NCBI GenBank assembly: GCA_025201865.1
Contig: MU603118.1
Location: 1 to 19,650 of the forward strand
Direction of reading: 5' to 3'
Length of the DNA: 19,650 bases
Source: Ramicandelaber brevisporus
Lineage: Eukaryota > Kickxellomycota > Ramicandelaberales > Ramicandelaberaceae
Made by a program: the position numbers and the translations under genes. Below are positions 7,162 through 15,613 of the stretch, piece by piece (position 1 is the first letter of the stretch; every line of letters begins with the position of its first letter). The notes below the pieces were generated by a model. That model was not told where the DNA came from. It ran no database searches and saw nothing but the letters and a program-made list of their open reading frames with translations.

Positions 7162-10100
7162 TTAAGTAAAGCGCTCCGTTAAATCGCGGGGTGGCCGTCC
7201 GTAAAGTAATGCGAATGGCTTGATTGCAGCTTCAAACACCCATGCAATCTCGCCTGCTTCTTTGGACAGCACGAGCCAGGCAATGTCGGGATACATGTCG
7301 TGAATAGCCTCCATAACGGCTGTGGCCTGCTCAACCACGTCACTCCTCCACACCGATCGCACCATGAAAATAGCCATAAATTGTGCCATCTCATAAACTT
7401 CTGCATACGGCTTCAACGGCGTCACGCTCTTGATGACCACTGCACACGTTGCCAATACATCACAAACCACTCGTGACAAATGAGCAGTTGGATTCAAACT
7501 GTGCAGCTTCAGCAGTGCCACCAAGTCGGCGCTTGAGAGAATGCTGAGCAGCATAGCGCGATAGGCTGGCCACAAGTCTTTTGTGAACCGCTGTGTGAGG
7601 AAGTCTGTGGCGTACAGTGCCATGGTGCGGATAAGATGACCAGCTTTGAGCAGTACAAAGGCTTGATCGGCTGCGCCTGCTGTTGAGCCGGATGAGTGGA
7701 CCGAGGGACGCTGTGTGAGCTGGTGAGCCTGAGGACGATGCAGAGTAAGAGACACAGAGTTGGATAGAGTTGATAGTGATGCCAGACCCTCAGCTGGGAC
7801 GATGAGGAGAGCAAGTGAGCGGAACCGAGCCACCAGGGATGGCCAAGCAACATTGATGTACGGCAGGAACTGATCGTATCCAACACTGCCCAGCTCAGCT
7901 TGACGCATTGATCGACTCGTGCTACCATCAACGTCTGTGTTGCTGCTGTCGTTGTTGTTGTCGAAAAGAGCGAGAGAACCAAGAACAGGCATAGCCTCGG
8001 CAATAGTCTGCAGCGAGGCAGCCTGTAGGATGGGGTTTGATGATGCCATAAAGTTTTGACACGCCATTGCAGCCTTCAGACACAGCTGCTGTTCCAGAGT
8101 TGGAGGTGGCTTCGGTGGATCCTTGGGCATCTCTGGTTCGTTATCTCCATTATCTTCGCCATGTCGTCCCTCTTCAGACTTGGCCATCTTTTGAACTTCG
8201 GAAATCAATTCATCAATGGACTTTTCCGATGCAATCTTGGCAGTTGATAGTCGCTCATTGTAAGTCTTGTCGGCTTCACCACGCTTGACAATAAAGTCAT
8301 CGATAGCATCTGTTCCTTCTTCACCTGAATAAGTCAGTGCACGGGATGATGGCGGTACAACACTTGGAGGCAGCATTGATCGATTCCCACTCGCTTCGCA
8401 TGACTTTCGAGCAGCCACAACAATGCCCAGTAGAACACGCAGAACACACATTGTAACTGCAACATTGTTCTGTCCAGACTCCAATATGTCCAGCACACTC
8501 TCAAAAATACCACCAATGAAAGTGAACGCAGATGAACCGGATACAGAGAGAATACCACGCAGACAGGACAGGCTGTTGACAACTGGCCAGCCTAGCTCGC
8601 GAGCAGCACGAGCCTCGATTTGGGCCTCGGTCAGTAGCGCTGTTGGAGTAGAATTGCTGCCACCGGAGTTGCTAGTGTGGTCAGAGGATAACTCGAGTGC
8701 AGCAAGTGGAGCACGACGCAGCACAAGTGACACGCTGTTGACAATGTAATCGGCATTGACGCTGTTTAACTCCACCACACTGGAGTGGCCGCATGCAGTA
8801 GCAATACCCTGCAGAGCATTCATGGCTCGAGACTTGAGCGAACGATTCCCAGCAATCTCACCAATATCATCGGAGTCGTGAATTGAGCCAGCGCAGACCA
8901 GAATCGGCATGAGCAGCTCGGCCAAGTACAGTTTGCATCTTCTGCCTATAATCGGAGCCAGCGATGATACTGCGTCCATCAAATGGCCTTGCAATACAAC
9001 GAGGCGACGTGGATCAGCATTAAACTCGTCATCAGCAGAATCTTGAATAGCACGTACAGTGTTGACGACTTCATCCATTGAGCTCACCGCGAGTGGAATC
9101 AATGAGCGCGACTGCGACTGAGTAGTAACTAAAGAAGTCATAGTGCGGTAGAATACAGCCATCCCACTCAGTAGCTCTGATGCATTGTCGATGGCCGAAG
9201 TTGTAGAGCTCGATGATGATGACGAAGGAGTGAAAATATCTATTGAGCCAAGTTGGCTGTTCATCCGCTGTGCAACTGTCTCAATAACACTGGCTGAAAT
9301 CACCAATTTACCCAACTCTGTGCATTCTTCACTGATACTATTGCCAGAGAAAGAGTTAGTTAATAGCTTTGTATCTGGTGATTGAACTTGTTGAGCAATG
9401 CCACTGGCGGCTGCTTGGAATGATCGCACCATGCATTTTGCCAATTCATCAGTATCAACAGTGTCCAGCTCGTATTGCATTTCATCAGATGTCGAGCCAT
9501 CTCTACCAAGCGATGTGTACCAAGCAACAATCCTCAATGCATTCAGCTTCTCCTGCTGTGTTGTTGAGGGCGACTGTAACTTTGCCATTAGCTCGCTTAC
9601 CAGCTTTGATGACGCTCTCATGATTCTTCGTCGAATTACACTACCGTTCATGTCTGTCGAGGTCAACTTTGATGTGAGAGTCATATTTTGCTGAACGGAG
9701 AATAGCATGTCTTTGGCATCATTTGCAACGTCGTCAATGCCATCGTGACTTAAAATAACCGCAGTCCGAATAATTGCATGTAAATCAATCACTTCAACCA
9801 ATCCAGCACCATCCTCAGCCTGATCAATCATCGTGAATCCATCAAATACTGCATTGCAAAAGTATGCAACACCACGCCGCACACCAGGTGACATGTGCAC
9901 TCTCAATCTGGCTGCTGCTGGTATAATTGTATTGAGAGAGTTGGCTGCACTTTGCATTGTATTTGGCAATTTCCCATCCACCTTCTCTGAATCTGAATCT
10001 GCCTGAGTCATAAATGTCGTTGAGGTTGACAGATGTTCAAGATATCTCCGCAAGAGGTCAGCAGCAGCGTACAATGATACACGTAGTAACTTTGCATGGC

Positions 10101-10956
10101 TGTCTGAATTGGTTAGAATAGATGCGATTGGCGAAACGAGTCCGGGAGCAGATGAGCCTATTATGGAGCTTAGTGCAGTATCTGTTGTTGATCCAGCGAG
10201 CCTTCGGAGTGCCTCTAGAACAGCAGTCCGCATGTCAATTGACGTGGTGTGTTTACTTATGAGTTTCGACATTGCATCCAAAACCAGTAAAATGCACGAC
10301 TGTAGCATTCGAATGCCAAAGAATTGAGCTGATGTCTGCTGAGATGATGTATCAAGAGCCTCATTGAGCTGCATAATGGTCCACATCGACGGCTGCATTG
10401 ACGTGCTGCCGAACAAACCGCTGCTGACTGGCGGTGCATCCGCTTTAAGCAAAAATAATCTGTCAAATCCAATCAATGCATCAACAAGTAGCTCGATCGC
10501 TTTCTGCTGAACATGTTCTGATGGTAGCCGTGTTGGTGCGCTACCAGCTGACGGGAACTGCGCGCCAACCATTGAACCAAGTACAAACACTATTGATATA
10601 AACAGCTCATATGTGCATGTCTGCTGTCCATTTGATACACGCAAGTCATCGTCTGTCAGATGCCAGTGACGTTTGAACAAAATGTCAATGCATTCAAGCA
10701 AACCCAGTTGCTCGCTATCGGCCTGCATCTCCGGTCGACCTAGAAGATCAAGTATCTGACCAGTGACTCCAACTACAGTGGGCTGCACTGCATTAGATTG
10801 AAGTTGTTGACGAATACGCGTTATTGCTGCATTGTCGACAAAGGCTGAAACTGAAGACAGCTGATCGAGTGGATTGGGAAGTGGCTCTGAGAGTAGTCCT
10901 TGACGCAAGCTCTCCACATGTCGTTTAAGCTGCTCGGCTGTGAAGCGCGTTGTCAT
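7162..10956 (-). CDS. TTI1: TTI1-like HEAT-repeat protein (TTT complex)
   Basis: A 1,264-residue protein from the ATG at 10956 (MTTRFTAEQLKRH). The frame extends to 11151, but that adds a Ser/Leu-rich segment inside the promoter. The protein is almost wholly helical, with repeating amphipathic Leu/Ala-rich stretches typical of HEAT solenoids, broken by low-complexity loops: a Ser run near nucleotide 9210 and an acidic then proline-rich loop near 8090-8165. The C-terminal part carries YDQFLPYINVAWPSLVARF, followed by a segment with FLTQRFTKDLWPAY. I recognise this pair (terminal Trp-Pro helices, then F..RF.KD.WP) from TTI1, the TELO2-interacting protein that with Tel2 and Tti2 matures PIKK kinases such as TOR, ATM and ATR homologues. 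Length agrees with the family. The main alternative is another large HEAT-repeat protein. Confidence 0.65.
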   Translation of the reverse strand: MTTRFTAEQLKRHVESLRQGLLSEPLPNPLDQLSSVSAFVDNAAITRIRQQLQSNAVQPTVVGVTGQILDLLGRPEMQADSEQLGLLECIDILFKRHWHLTDDDLRVSNGQQTCTYELFISIVFVLGSMVGAQFPSAGSAPTRLPSEHVQQKAIELLVDALIGFDRLFLLKADAPPVSSGLFGSTSMQPSMWTIMQLNEALDTSSQQTSAQFFGIRMLQSCILLVLDAMSKLISKHTTSIDMRTAVLEALRRLAGSTTDTALSSIIGSSAPGLVSPIASILTNSDSHAKLLRVSLYAAADLLRRYLEHLSTSTTFMTQADSDSEKVDGKLPNTMQSAANSLNTIIPAAARLRVHMSPGVRRGVAYFCNAVFDGFTMIDQAEDGAGLVEVIDLHAIIRTAVILSHDGIDDVANDAKDMLFSVQQNMTLTSKLTSTDMNGSVIRRRIMRASSKLVSELMAKLQSPSTTQQEKLNALRIVAWYTSLGRDGSTSDEMQYELDTVDTDELAKCMVRSFQAAASGIAQQVQSPDTKLLTNSFSGNSISEECTELGKLVISASVIETVAQRMNSQLGSIDIFTPSSSSSSSTTSAIDNASELLSGMAVFYRTMTSLVTTQSQSRSLIPLAVSSMDEVVNTVRAIQDSADDEFNADPRRLVVLQGHLMDAVSSLAPIIGRRCKLYLAELLMPILVCAGSIHDSDDIGEIAGNRSLKSRAMNALQGIATACGHSSVVELNSVNADYIVNSVSLVLRRAPLAALELSSDHTSNSGGSNSTPTALLTEAQIEARAARELGWPVVNSLSCLRGILSVSGSSAFTFIGGIFESVLDILESGQNNVAVTMCVLRVLLGIVVAARKSCEASGNRSMLPPSVVPPSSRALTYSGEEGTDAIDDFIVKRGEADKTYNERLSTAKIASEKSIDELISEVQKMAKSEEGRHGEDNGDNEPEMPKDPPKPPPTLEQQLCLKAAMACQNFMASSNPILQAASLQTIAEAMPVLGSLALFDNNNDSSNTDVDGSTSRSMRQAELGSVGYDQFLPYINVAWPSLVARFRSLALLIVPAEGLASLSTLSNSVSLTLHRPQAHQLTQRPSVHSSGSTAGAADQAFVLLKAGHLIRTMALYATDFLTQRFTKDLWPAYRAMLLSILSSADLVALLKLHSLNPTAHLSRVVCDVLATCAVVIKSVTPLKPYAEVYEMAQFMAIFMVRSVWRSDVVEQATAVMEAIHDMYPDIAWLVLSKEAGEIAWVFEAAIKPFALLYGRPPRDLTERFT

Positions 10957-11381
10957 AGTGAGCGAATCAAGTGGTTTAGACTGCCGATCGTCCGCCAACT
11001 TGCAACTCGGTTTGTAACTCGATTTGTGGCTAGAATGTAAAAATAGAGTGGTAATTTGGAATACAAACAAACACGAAGAGTTAGATAGCAGATATCGCTT
11101 TGCTGAAGATGAATTCATTAAGAGTATGAGCGGCAAACAACAATACAGCATAGGATCCCAGTAGCAGCCTGTAGCTGGATATAGAGTTCATGGGTGATGA
11201 AGTGTATTTGTCGATTTTACATGCGTTTGTTTTGCTTTGTTTGCTGCCACGAAACGAAGTGACTGGTTTGCCCTTTTAGATCTCTACTACTCGACTGAAG
11301 ATTGACCACTACCAACAATAACAATAGCAGAACAGAACGGAACAGAACAGAACAGCTGATCTACCACGCAGCCAGCCAGCC
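10957..11381. promoter_or_regulatory. divergent promoter region
   Basis: About 425 bases between the start codons of the TTI1-like gene (minus) and the zinc-finger gene (plus). It must hold both promoters. I see no strong TATA box and no RNA gene. A pentanucleotide tract lies next to the zinc-finger start. Confidence 0.5.
11331..11355 (+). repeat. AACAG pentanucleotide repeat, five units
   Basis: Five tandem AACAG units (the second reads AACGG) end 26 bases before the zinc-finger ATG, so they are likely in its 5' leader. Simple tandem repeat. Confidence 0.8.
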
Positions 11382-13388
11382 ATGTCGACCGTGAAGATCA
11401 AGACAGAGCCAACGACAGCAGCAACAGTCGACTTGAAAGTCAAGCTCGAACCGAGTCTCTCAACAGCTGATATCAAACTCGAGCAGCACACTTCAGACAT
11501 TGACACCAAAGTCGAGCCTGACTCGGATACTGACAGCGAAAGCGAAGGAGATTACATCAAATCAGAGAACGATGATGATGACGATGAAGACATTGATCAG
11601 TTCACAATAATTCCTAAGAAGCAGCGACAGTGGATCTGCGAATATTCTGGATGCAATCATAGCTTCAATACTGGCAGTCATCTGAGAATGCACCAGCATG
11701 AACACAAACTGCAAGCCGAGTTTAATATATATGGGAAGAGTTATAGTCTTATTCGGCAGTCGTTAAATGATCGATGGACATGCCCCATTCCAGATTGTGA
11801 CATAACATACAAAACAGTTAGAGTTGTATATGATCATATAAGAGTAACACATGATACTACTGTGAGCCAGCAGCAACAACAGGAACTTCTAATTCAGATG
11901 GCTAAACGAAAACTCTATTTCCATGATGTGGATGACTTTTATGTGAATGGAGTTTGTTGTGGCTATCATATTACGACTGGAGTGTTCATTTGTCATGAGT
12001 GTCGATTGGTGCCAGAATGTATGCTAACTCATTTACAACAGAAGCATGGATACGATGAGAAGTCGATTGAGAATACAATGCTGCCAGAAAGTGTAGTGAC
12101 TGCAAATATTGATCCCAATGTTAATCAGCACACCAGCAACTCACATCTCGCAGCAGCAATTAGCGATCCATTTAAGCAACATCATCAGAGTATTATTCAA
12201 GGCTGGTTGTGTGTTACTTCTGACTGCGGGCACTGTGGTTGCACAGGTGAATTGAAAAGCAATCACAAAAGAAAAGTACACCAAGGCAAGCAAATATCAA
12301 CTGTCCCAGCACTTGTATTGCGTCTTGCATATACGAAAAAACACATTATGTGCTTTCTCATTCATCGCATTGACCAAATCGCAACTGGCAGAAACAGAAT
12401 GAATCGGCACAAGCTCGATCACAGTCACAACGGATTGAACGCTCAAGATGAGGATGGAGATGATGTCGACCAGAATGAGATTACAGAAGTATTCAATCAG
12501 ACCCGACAATGGAAATGTGGGTATTATAATTGCCGGCGTTTCTTCAAAACATCGGAAAGACTTGCTAAGCATCGACGCGAACACAAACTTGAAACTGTGC
12601 TTACTTTACATGGCAGGGTATTCACTCTTGCTCGGCAGACTTTGGATAGTCGATGGCCATGTCCAGTTCCAGATTGTGCATCAAAACTCAAAACAATAGA
12701 AACAACTCGCATTCATGTTATAGACGCTCATAAAACATCGACGAAACAGAAACGTACTAATAGTGAAGACGATGGTAATCAACAGCAGCAGCAAATTATC
12801 AAGAGGAGACAGCGTACTTTTCAGTACTTAAAGGTGGATAATTTTTACGTTGGTGTTATTCGTTGTGGATATCATACTACAGTTGGAGTGTTCCTTTGTC
12901 ACGAATGCAGGTTGGTACCGGAATGTCTGCTAACTCATTTGCAACAGAAGCATGAATATGATGAGAAGTCGATTGACAGCTCTGTTCTACCAGACAGTGC
13001 AGTAAATTCAAGAGCTGATCCCAGTATTAATCAGCATACCAGCAACCCGCATATCGCTTCATCAATTCGCGAACCGTATAAATGGCGTAATTCAGATATT
13101 ATTCAAGGTTGGTTGTGCCTTGCACCTGATTGTGGTTATTGTTGTTCAGCTAAAGCGACTATGAATCACCATCAGTACACAAAACATAAAGGTGAACAAA
13201 TATCGACAGTTTCAGCACTTATATTGCGATTGCTTTATGGGAAAAAACAAACTTCAGGCTTTCTCATTACTCGATTGGACACGGCCACCAGCAACAATGC
13301 CCAGTCAAATAGTTCTGCGAGTCAGAAGAATAATGAGTGTAATGACGACGATGGTGATGAATTAGTATTGAGTGATTACAGTGATTAA
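11382..13388 (+). CDS. zinc-finger protein with duplicated four-finger module and SUMO-motif N-terminus
   Basis: A 668-residue protein, probably nuclear. The N-terminus (1-70) has repeated psi-K-x-E motifs at K7, K21, K32, K43 and K60, then an acidic Asp/Glu/Ser stretch. Two copies of a module follow (about 80-333 and 375-633). Each has C-x4-C-x12-H-x3-H (C86/C91/H104/H108 and C379/C384/H397/H401), C-x4-C-x12-H-x4-H (C134-H157; C427-H450), a compact C-x2-C-x9-H-x4-H (C204-H222; C506-H524) and C-x4-C-x12-H-x4-H (C277-H300; C579-H602). The last two, with 'G.F.CHECRLVPE..LTHLQQKH' spacing and then 'IIQGWLC', resemble the OrsD/DUF3505 zinc fingers of fungi. A role in DNA or RNA binding is inferred from the fingers. 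Poly-Gln runs separate parts of each module. The C-terminus is acidic. Confidence 0.8.
   Translation: MSTVKIKTEPTTAATVDLKVKLEPSLSTADIKLEQHTSDIDTKVEPDSDTDSESEGDYIKSENDDDDDEDIDQFTIIPKKQRQWICEYSGCNHSFNTGSHLRMHQHEHKLQAEFNIYGKSYSLIRQSLNDRWTCPIPDCDITYKTVRVVYDHIRVTHDTTVSQQQQQELLIQMAKRKLYFHDVDDFYVNGVCCGYHITTGVFICHECRLVPECMLTHLQQKHGYDEKSIENTMLPESVVTANIDPNVNQHTSNSHLAAAISDPFKQHHQSIIQGWLCVTSDCGHCGCTGELKSNHKRKVHQGKQISTVPALVLRLAYTKKHIMCFLIHRIDQIATGRNRMNRHKLDHSHNGLNAQDEDGDDVDQNEITEVFNQTRQWKCGYYNCRRFFKTSERLAKHRREHKLETVLTLHGRVFTLARQTLDSRWPCPVPDCASKLKTIETTRIHVIDAHKTSTKQKRTNSEDDGNQQQQQIIKRRQRTFQYLKVDNFYVGVIRCGYHTTVGVFLCHECRLVPECLLTHLQQKHEYDEKSIDSSVLPDSAVNSRADPSINQHTSNPHIASSIREPYKWRNSDIIQGWLCLAPDCGYCCSAKATMNHHQYTKHKGEQISTVSALILRLLYGKKQTSGFLITRLDTATSNNAQSNSSASQKNNECNDDDGDELVLSDYSD
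11619..12380 (+). repeat. zinc-finger module, copy 1 (inside CDS)
   Basis: The first of two in-frame copies of about 255-260 residues. DNA similarity is still evident: around 12034-12066 the sequence is nearly the same as around 12936-12978 of the second copy. This indicates an internal tandem duplication recent enough to leave nucleotide traces. Confidence 0.85.
12504..13280 (+). repeat. zinc-finger module, copy 2 (inside CDS)
   Basis: The second copy of the module. The first two fingers are offset from copy 1 by 293 residues and the last two by 302, the difference lying in the glutamine-rich loop between fingers two and three. All zinc ligands are kept. Confidence 0.85.
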
Positions 13389-13721
13389 GATGATGATATT
13401 CATTAACTAGAAACAGCGGCAGAGTCTCCACCATCACAAATTAATATGCCAATGTCTAATCATTCTGAATTGAAGAACTCGTAGTTTATGTGCTAAACAA
13501 TATTTAAAGTTTAACATCGTAGTGCAGCGGAGTCAGTTGTGTGTATTATAATCGTCTCTGTGAGCTTGTTCTCGCACTAGATGAATATGCCCATTTCGAA
13601 GAACTGAACAGCATTCTCATTGAGTGTTTGGAGGCTTTGGGTTTGAAGCGGAGTTTTCCTTTAGCTCTCTCAAGCACTCTTGCTCTTTCCTCCTTCCAAA
13701 GTTAATCTAACTCACACGGCG
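13389..13721. other. intergenic region before F-box gene C
   Basis: About 330 bases holding the 3' end of the zinc-finger gene and the promoter and leader of the next gene. No tRNA (no B-box-like GGTTCGANTCC), repeat or open frame of note was seen. Confidence 0.5.
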
Positions 13722-15332
13722 ATGAGGAACAACGACGAACACGAGCAGCGAGATGAGCTCCAGCAGCAACAGCTCCAGTGGCCGACTCTCCCTCTGCTGT
13801 ACTTGCCAATCGAACTAGCAGAGGAGACCAGCTTGTACTTTGGCGGACGAACTGCAGCCAGACTGCTCAGAGTCAGTCGTTCTTTCTACAGCTTGTTCCT
13901 TCCTCGCGTTTGGGTCGATTTGGATACATTCACTGTCATCAGAGATACTGAAATGAAGCGACATATGCTGGAGAAGTACGGCCATTTTGTGCGCATCATC
14001 AACCTTGCCTATTACAAAGTTGATAGGTTCAAATTCGACTGGTTGCCATTTGTCAAACATGCAACGCATTTAGGTACTGGTACCTACAGTGAGACTACGG
14101 TTGACGTGGCTGAAGCACTTATGAAATTGATTGGGCAGTCCGAGATGCTACGGACATTGAACTTGCGCTTTGATAAATATGAGCCACATTTAAAGCTTGA
14201 CGAGTTGGCAGCTGCAATCAATGGACTCAATTATTTGGAGTGCATCATATGTGACTTTGGACATATATATGATCCAGATGATGAAACGGGATATGAGTGG
14301 AGACGAGTTGTCAGCTTTGTTGATTTGTTACGCTCATCAAAGAGATCCAAGCTGACATTGAAGATGAGTCTTTATAGAGCTGTAAATGAAGTGGATGTAC
14401 GAACATTGGCACCGTACATTGCTGAACTTAGGAAATACGGAGATGGTATTTGCACAACAGGATTGGCCCATGAACTATTTGGTGTTAGAGACAAAGATGG
14501 GCAGCAGCTGGTGTTTCCACAGCTAAAAGAACTGAAAATGGGATCGTGTTATTTCAATCTTAAACTTTATGATGTAAAGAGCATCACAGCCAATAGACTC
14601 CCGCAACTAGAGCGTCTTCACTTTCGTTTTGGCTCATTCGATGTATTGAACAGTGGTGAATCAAATGAGAATGAACATGAAGTGCATTACTGGAAATCTG
14701 GACACTCTGGTTTCGCTCACATTATTGTTCCTTCCCAGCGCTGGCAATATCTGACAGAGCTACAGATTGGCTACATTCCCTCTTCAATTCTGATGGATAC
14801 CATCAGTCTTTGTCCGCAGCTCCAGCGACTCAATACTAGAGTGGGAATCTCTGAAATACCAGCTGAGAATAACGCTTCAAGATACAATCACGATGAGGTC
14901 CAACTTGACGCTATTATGGATCGTCTACCTTACCTAGTGTATTTCACAATTGGAGGACAACACTCGAGACTTGCTGTTGATCCAGCTGCGATTCCAGTGA
15001 AGCGTCGATATGACATTGATATCACCATTACCAGCCATATGTCAATTGCACCATCGGCGGCTGTCTATATTCTGCAAATGCCACAGTTGACCAAACTGAC
15101 TTTTGACAGTTGTGTGTTCGCAGATGTTGATGAGACCATTCAGTTGCTTCGGGGCAGTGCTGGAGCGTGTGGAGTCAAGGAGTTCCATTGGCGTACAACT
15201 GTGTGGAATCAGGATTTGGCACTCGCTATGACAGAGAAGATGCCACAGTTGGAACGGTTCTATGGATACAAATGCCCAGAAGAACAGCGTGACGCATTTA
15301 AAGTAACATGCATGTCCAGCCTATTTTCTTAA
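13722..15332 (+). CDS. F-box-like leucine-rich protein C
   Basis: A 536-residue protein from the ATG at 13722. The frame opens at 13680 only with TTG. A glutamine-rich start is followed by an F-box-like segment at about 24-67 (LLYLPIELAEETSLYF ... SLFLPRVWVDL) and KYGHFVR at 85-91, matching the RYGxxVR motif of proteins A and B at nearly the same place. Irregular leucine-rich segments follow (LRTLNLRF, FPQLKELKM, LPQLERLHFRF, WQYLTELQIGY, MPQLTKLTF, MPQLERFYGY), as expected for an F-box/LRR receptor of an SCF ubiquitin ligase. Substrate unknown. It lies between two nuclear-type genes and has its own leader. Confidence 0.75.
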   Translation: MRNNDEHEQRDELQQQQLQWPTLPLLYLPIELAEETSLYFGGRTAARLLRVSRSFYSLFLPRVWVDLDTFTVIRDTEMKRHMLEKYGHFVRIINLAYYKVDRFKFDWLPFVKHATHLGTGTYSETTVDVAEALMKLIGQSEMLRTLNLRFDKYEPHLKLDELAAAINGLNYLECIICDFGHIYDPDDETGYEWRRVVSFVDLLRSSKRSKLTLKMSLYRAVNEVDVRTLAPYIAELRKYGDGICTTGLAHELFGVRDKDGQQLVFPQLKELKMGSCYFNLKLYDVKSITANRLPQLERLHFRFGSFDVLNSGESNENEHEVHYWKSGHSGFAHIIVPSQRWQYLTELQIGYIPSSILMDTISLCPQLQRLNTRVGISEIPAENNASRYNHDEVQLDAIMDRLPYLVYFTIGGQHSRLAVDPAAIPVKRRYDIDITITSHMSIAPSAAVYILQMPQLTKLTFDSCVFADVDETIQLLRGSAGACGVKEFHWRTTVWNQDLALAMTEKMPQLERFYGYKCPEEQRDAFKVTCMSSLFS

Positions 15333-15613
15333 ACACAGTTTAATAGTTGTGATATGTCCGATCGAAGACTATAAACAATTATGCTGAGATAATAAAAAAT
15401 GAATGGTTTGAATACAGTTGAGGTGGTGCCAAAGGATGTATGTTCGCTTGGAGCTAGATATGGTTGTCGACATGATATGAACTCTAATTCTTGGTGTTCA
15501 TTCGTGTTGACATCATTATTGCTCCATTTTTTTTTCCAACTCCAACTCCAAAAAAAAAAATCAAAGAAAAACACACACACACAAACGCACACATAACTTT
15601 GACAATCACACAG
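15333..15613. promoter_or_regulatory. intergenic region with homopolymer and CA tracts
   Basis: 3' end of F-box gene C and the promoter and leader of the Myb gene. It contains nine T (15527-15535), eleven A (15550-15560) and six AC units (15571-15582) shortly before the Myb ATG. Poly(dA:dT) tracts often keep yeast promoters free of nucleosomes, and a similar use here is inferred. Confidence 0.5.
15391..15396 (+). terminator. candidate polyadenylation signal AATAAA for F-box gene C
   Basis: AATAAA lies 58 bases after the stop codon of F-box gene C on the same strand, the only canonical one near a gene end in the window. Cleavage site not determined. Confidence 0.45.

Noticed and set aside
10957-11151. 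N-terminal extension of the TTI1-like protein
   Set aside because: It adds a Ser/Leu-rich segment without family resemblance and lies in the divergent promoter. The ATG at 10956 begins the conserved-looking protein.
13389-13721. Possible tRNA or other RNA gene in the larger gaps
   Set aside because: No A-box/B-box pair or cloverleaf could be made in this or the other intergenic regions.
1526-15332. A ubiquitin/SUMO pathway cluster (F-box proteins, PPxY protein, SUMO-motif protein)
   Set aside because: The genes have separate promoters and mixed strands. F-box and PPxY proteins are common, and nothing links their jobs beyond proximity.
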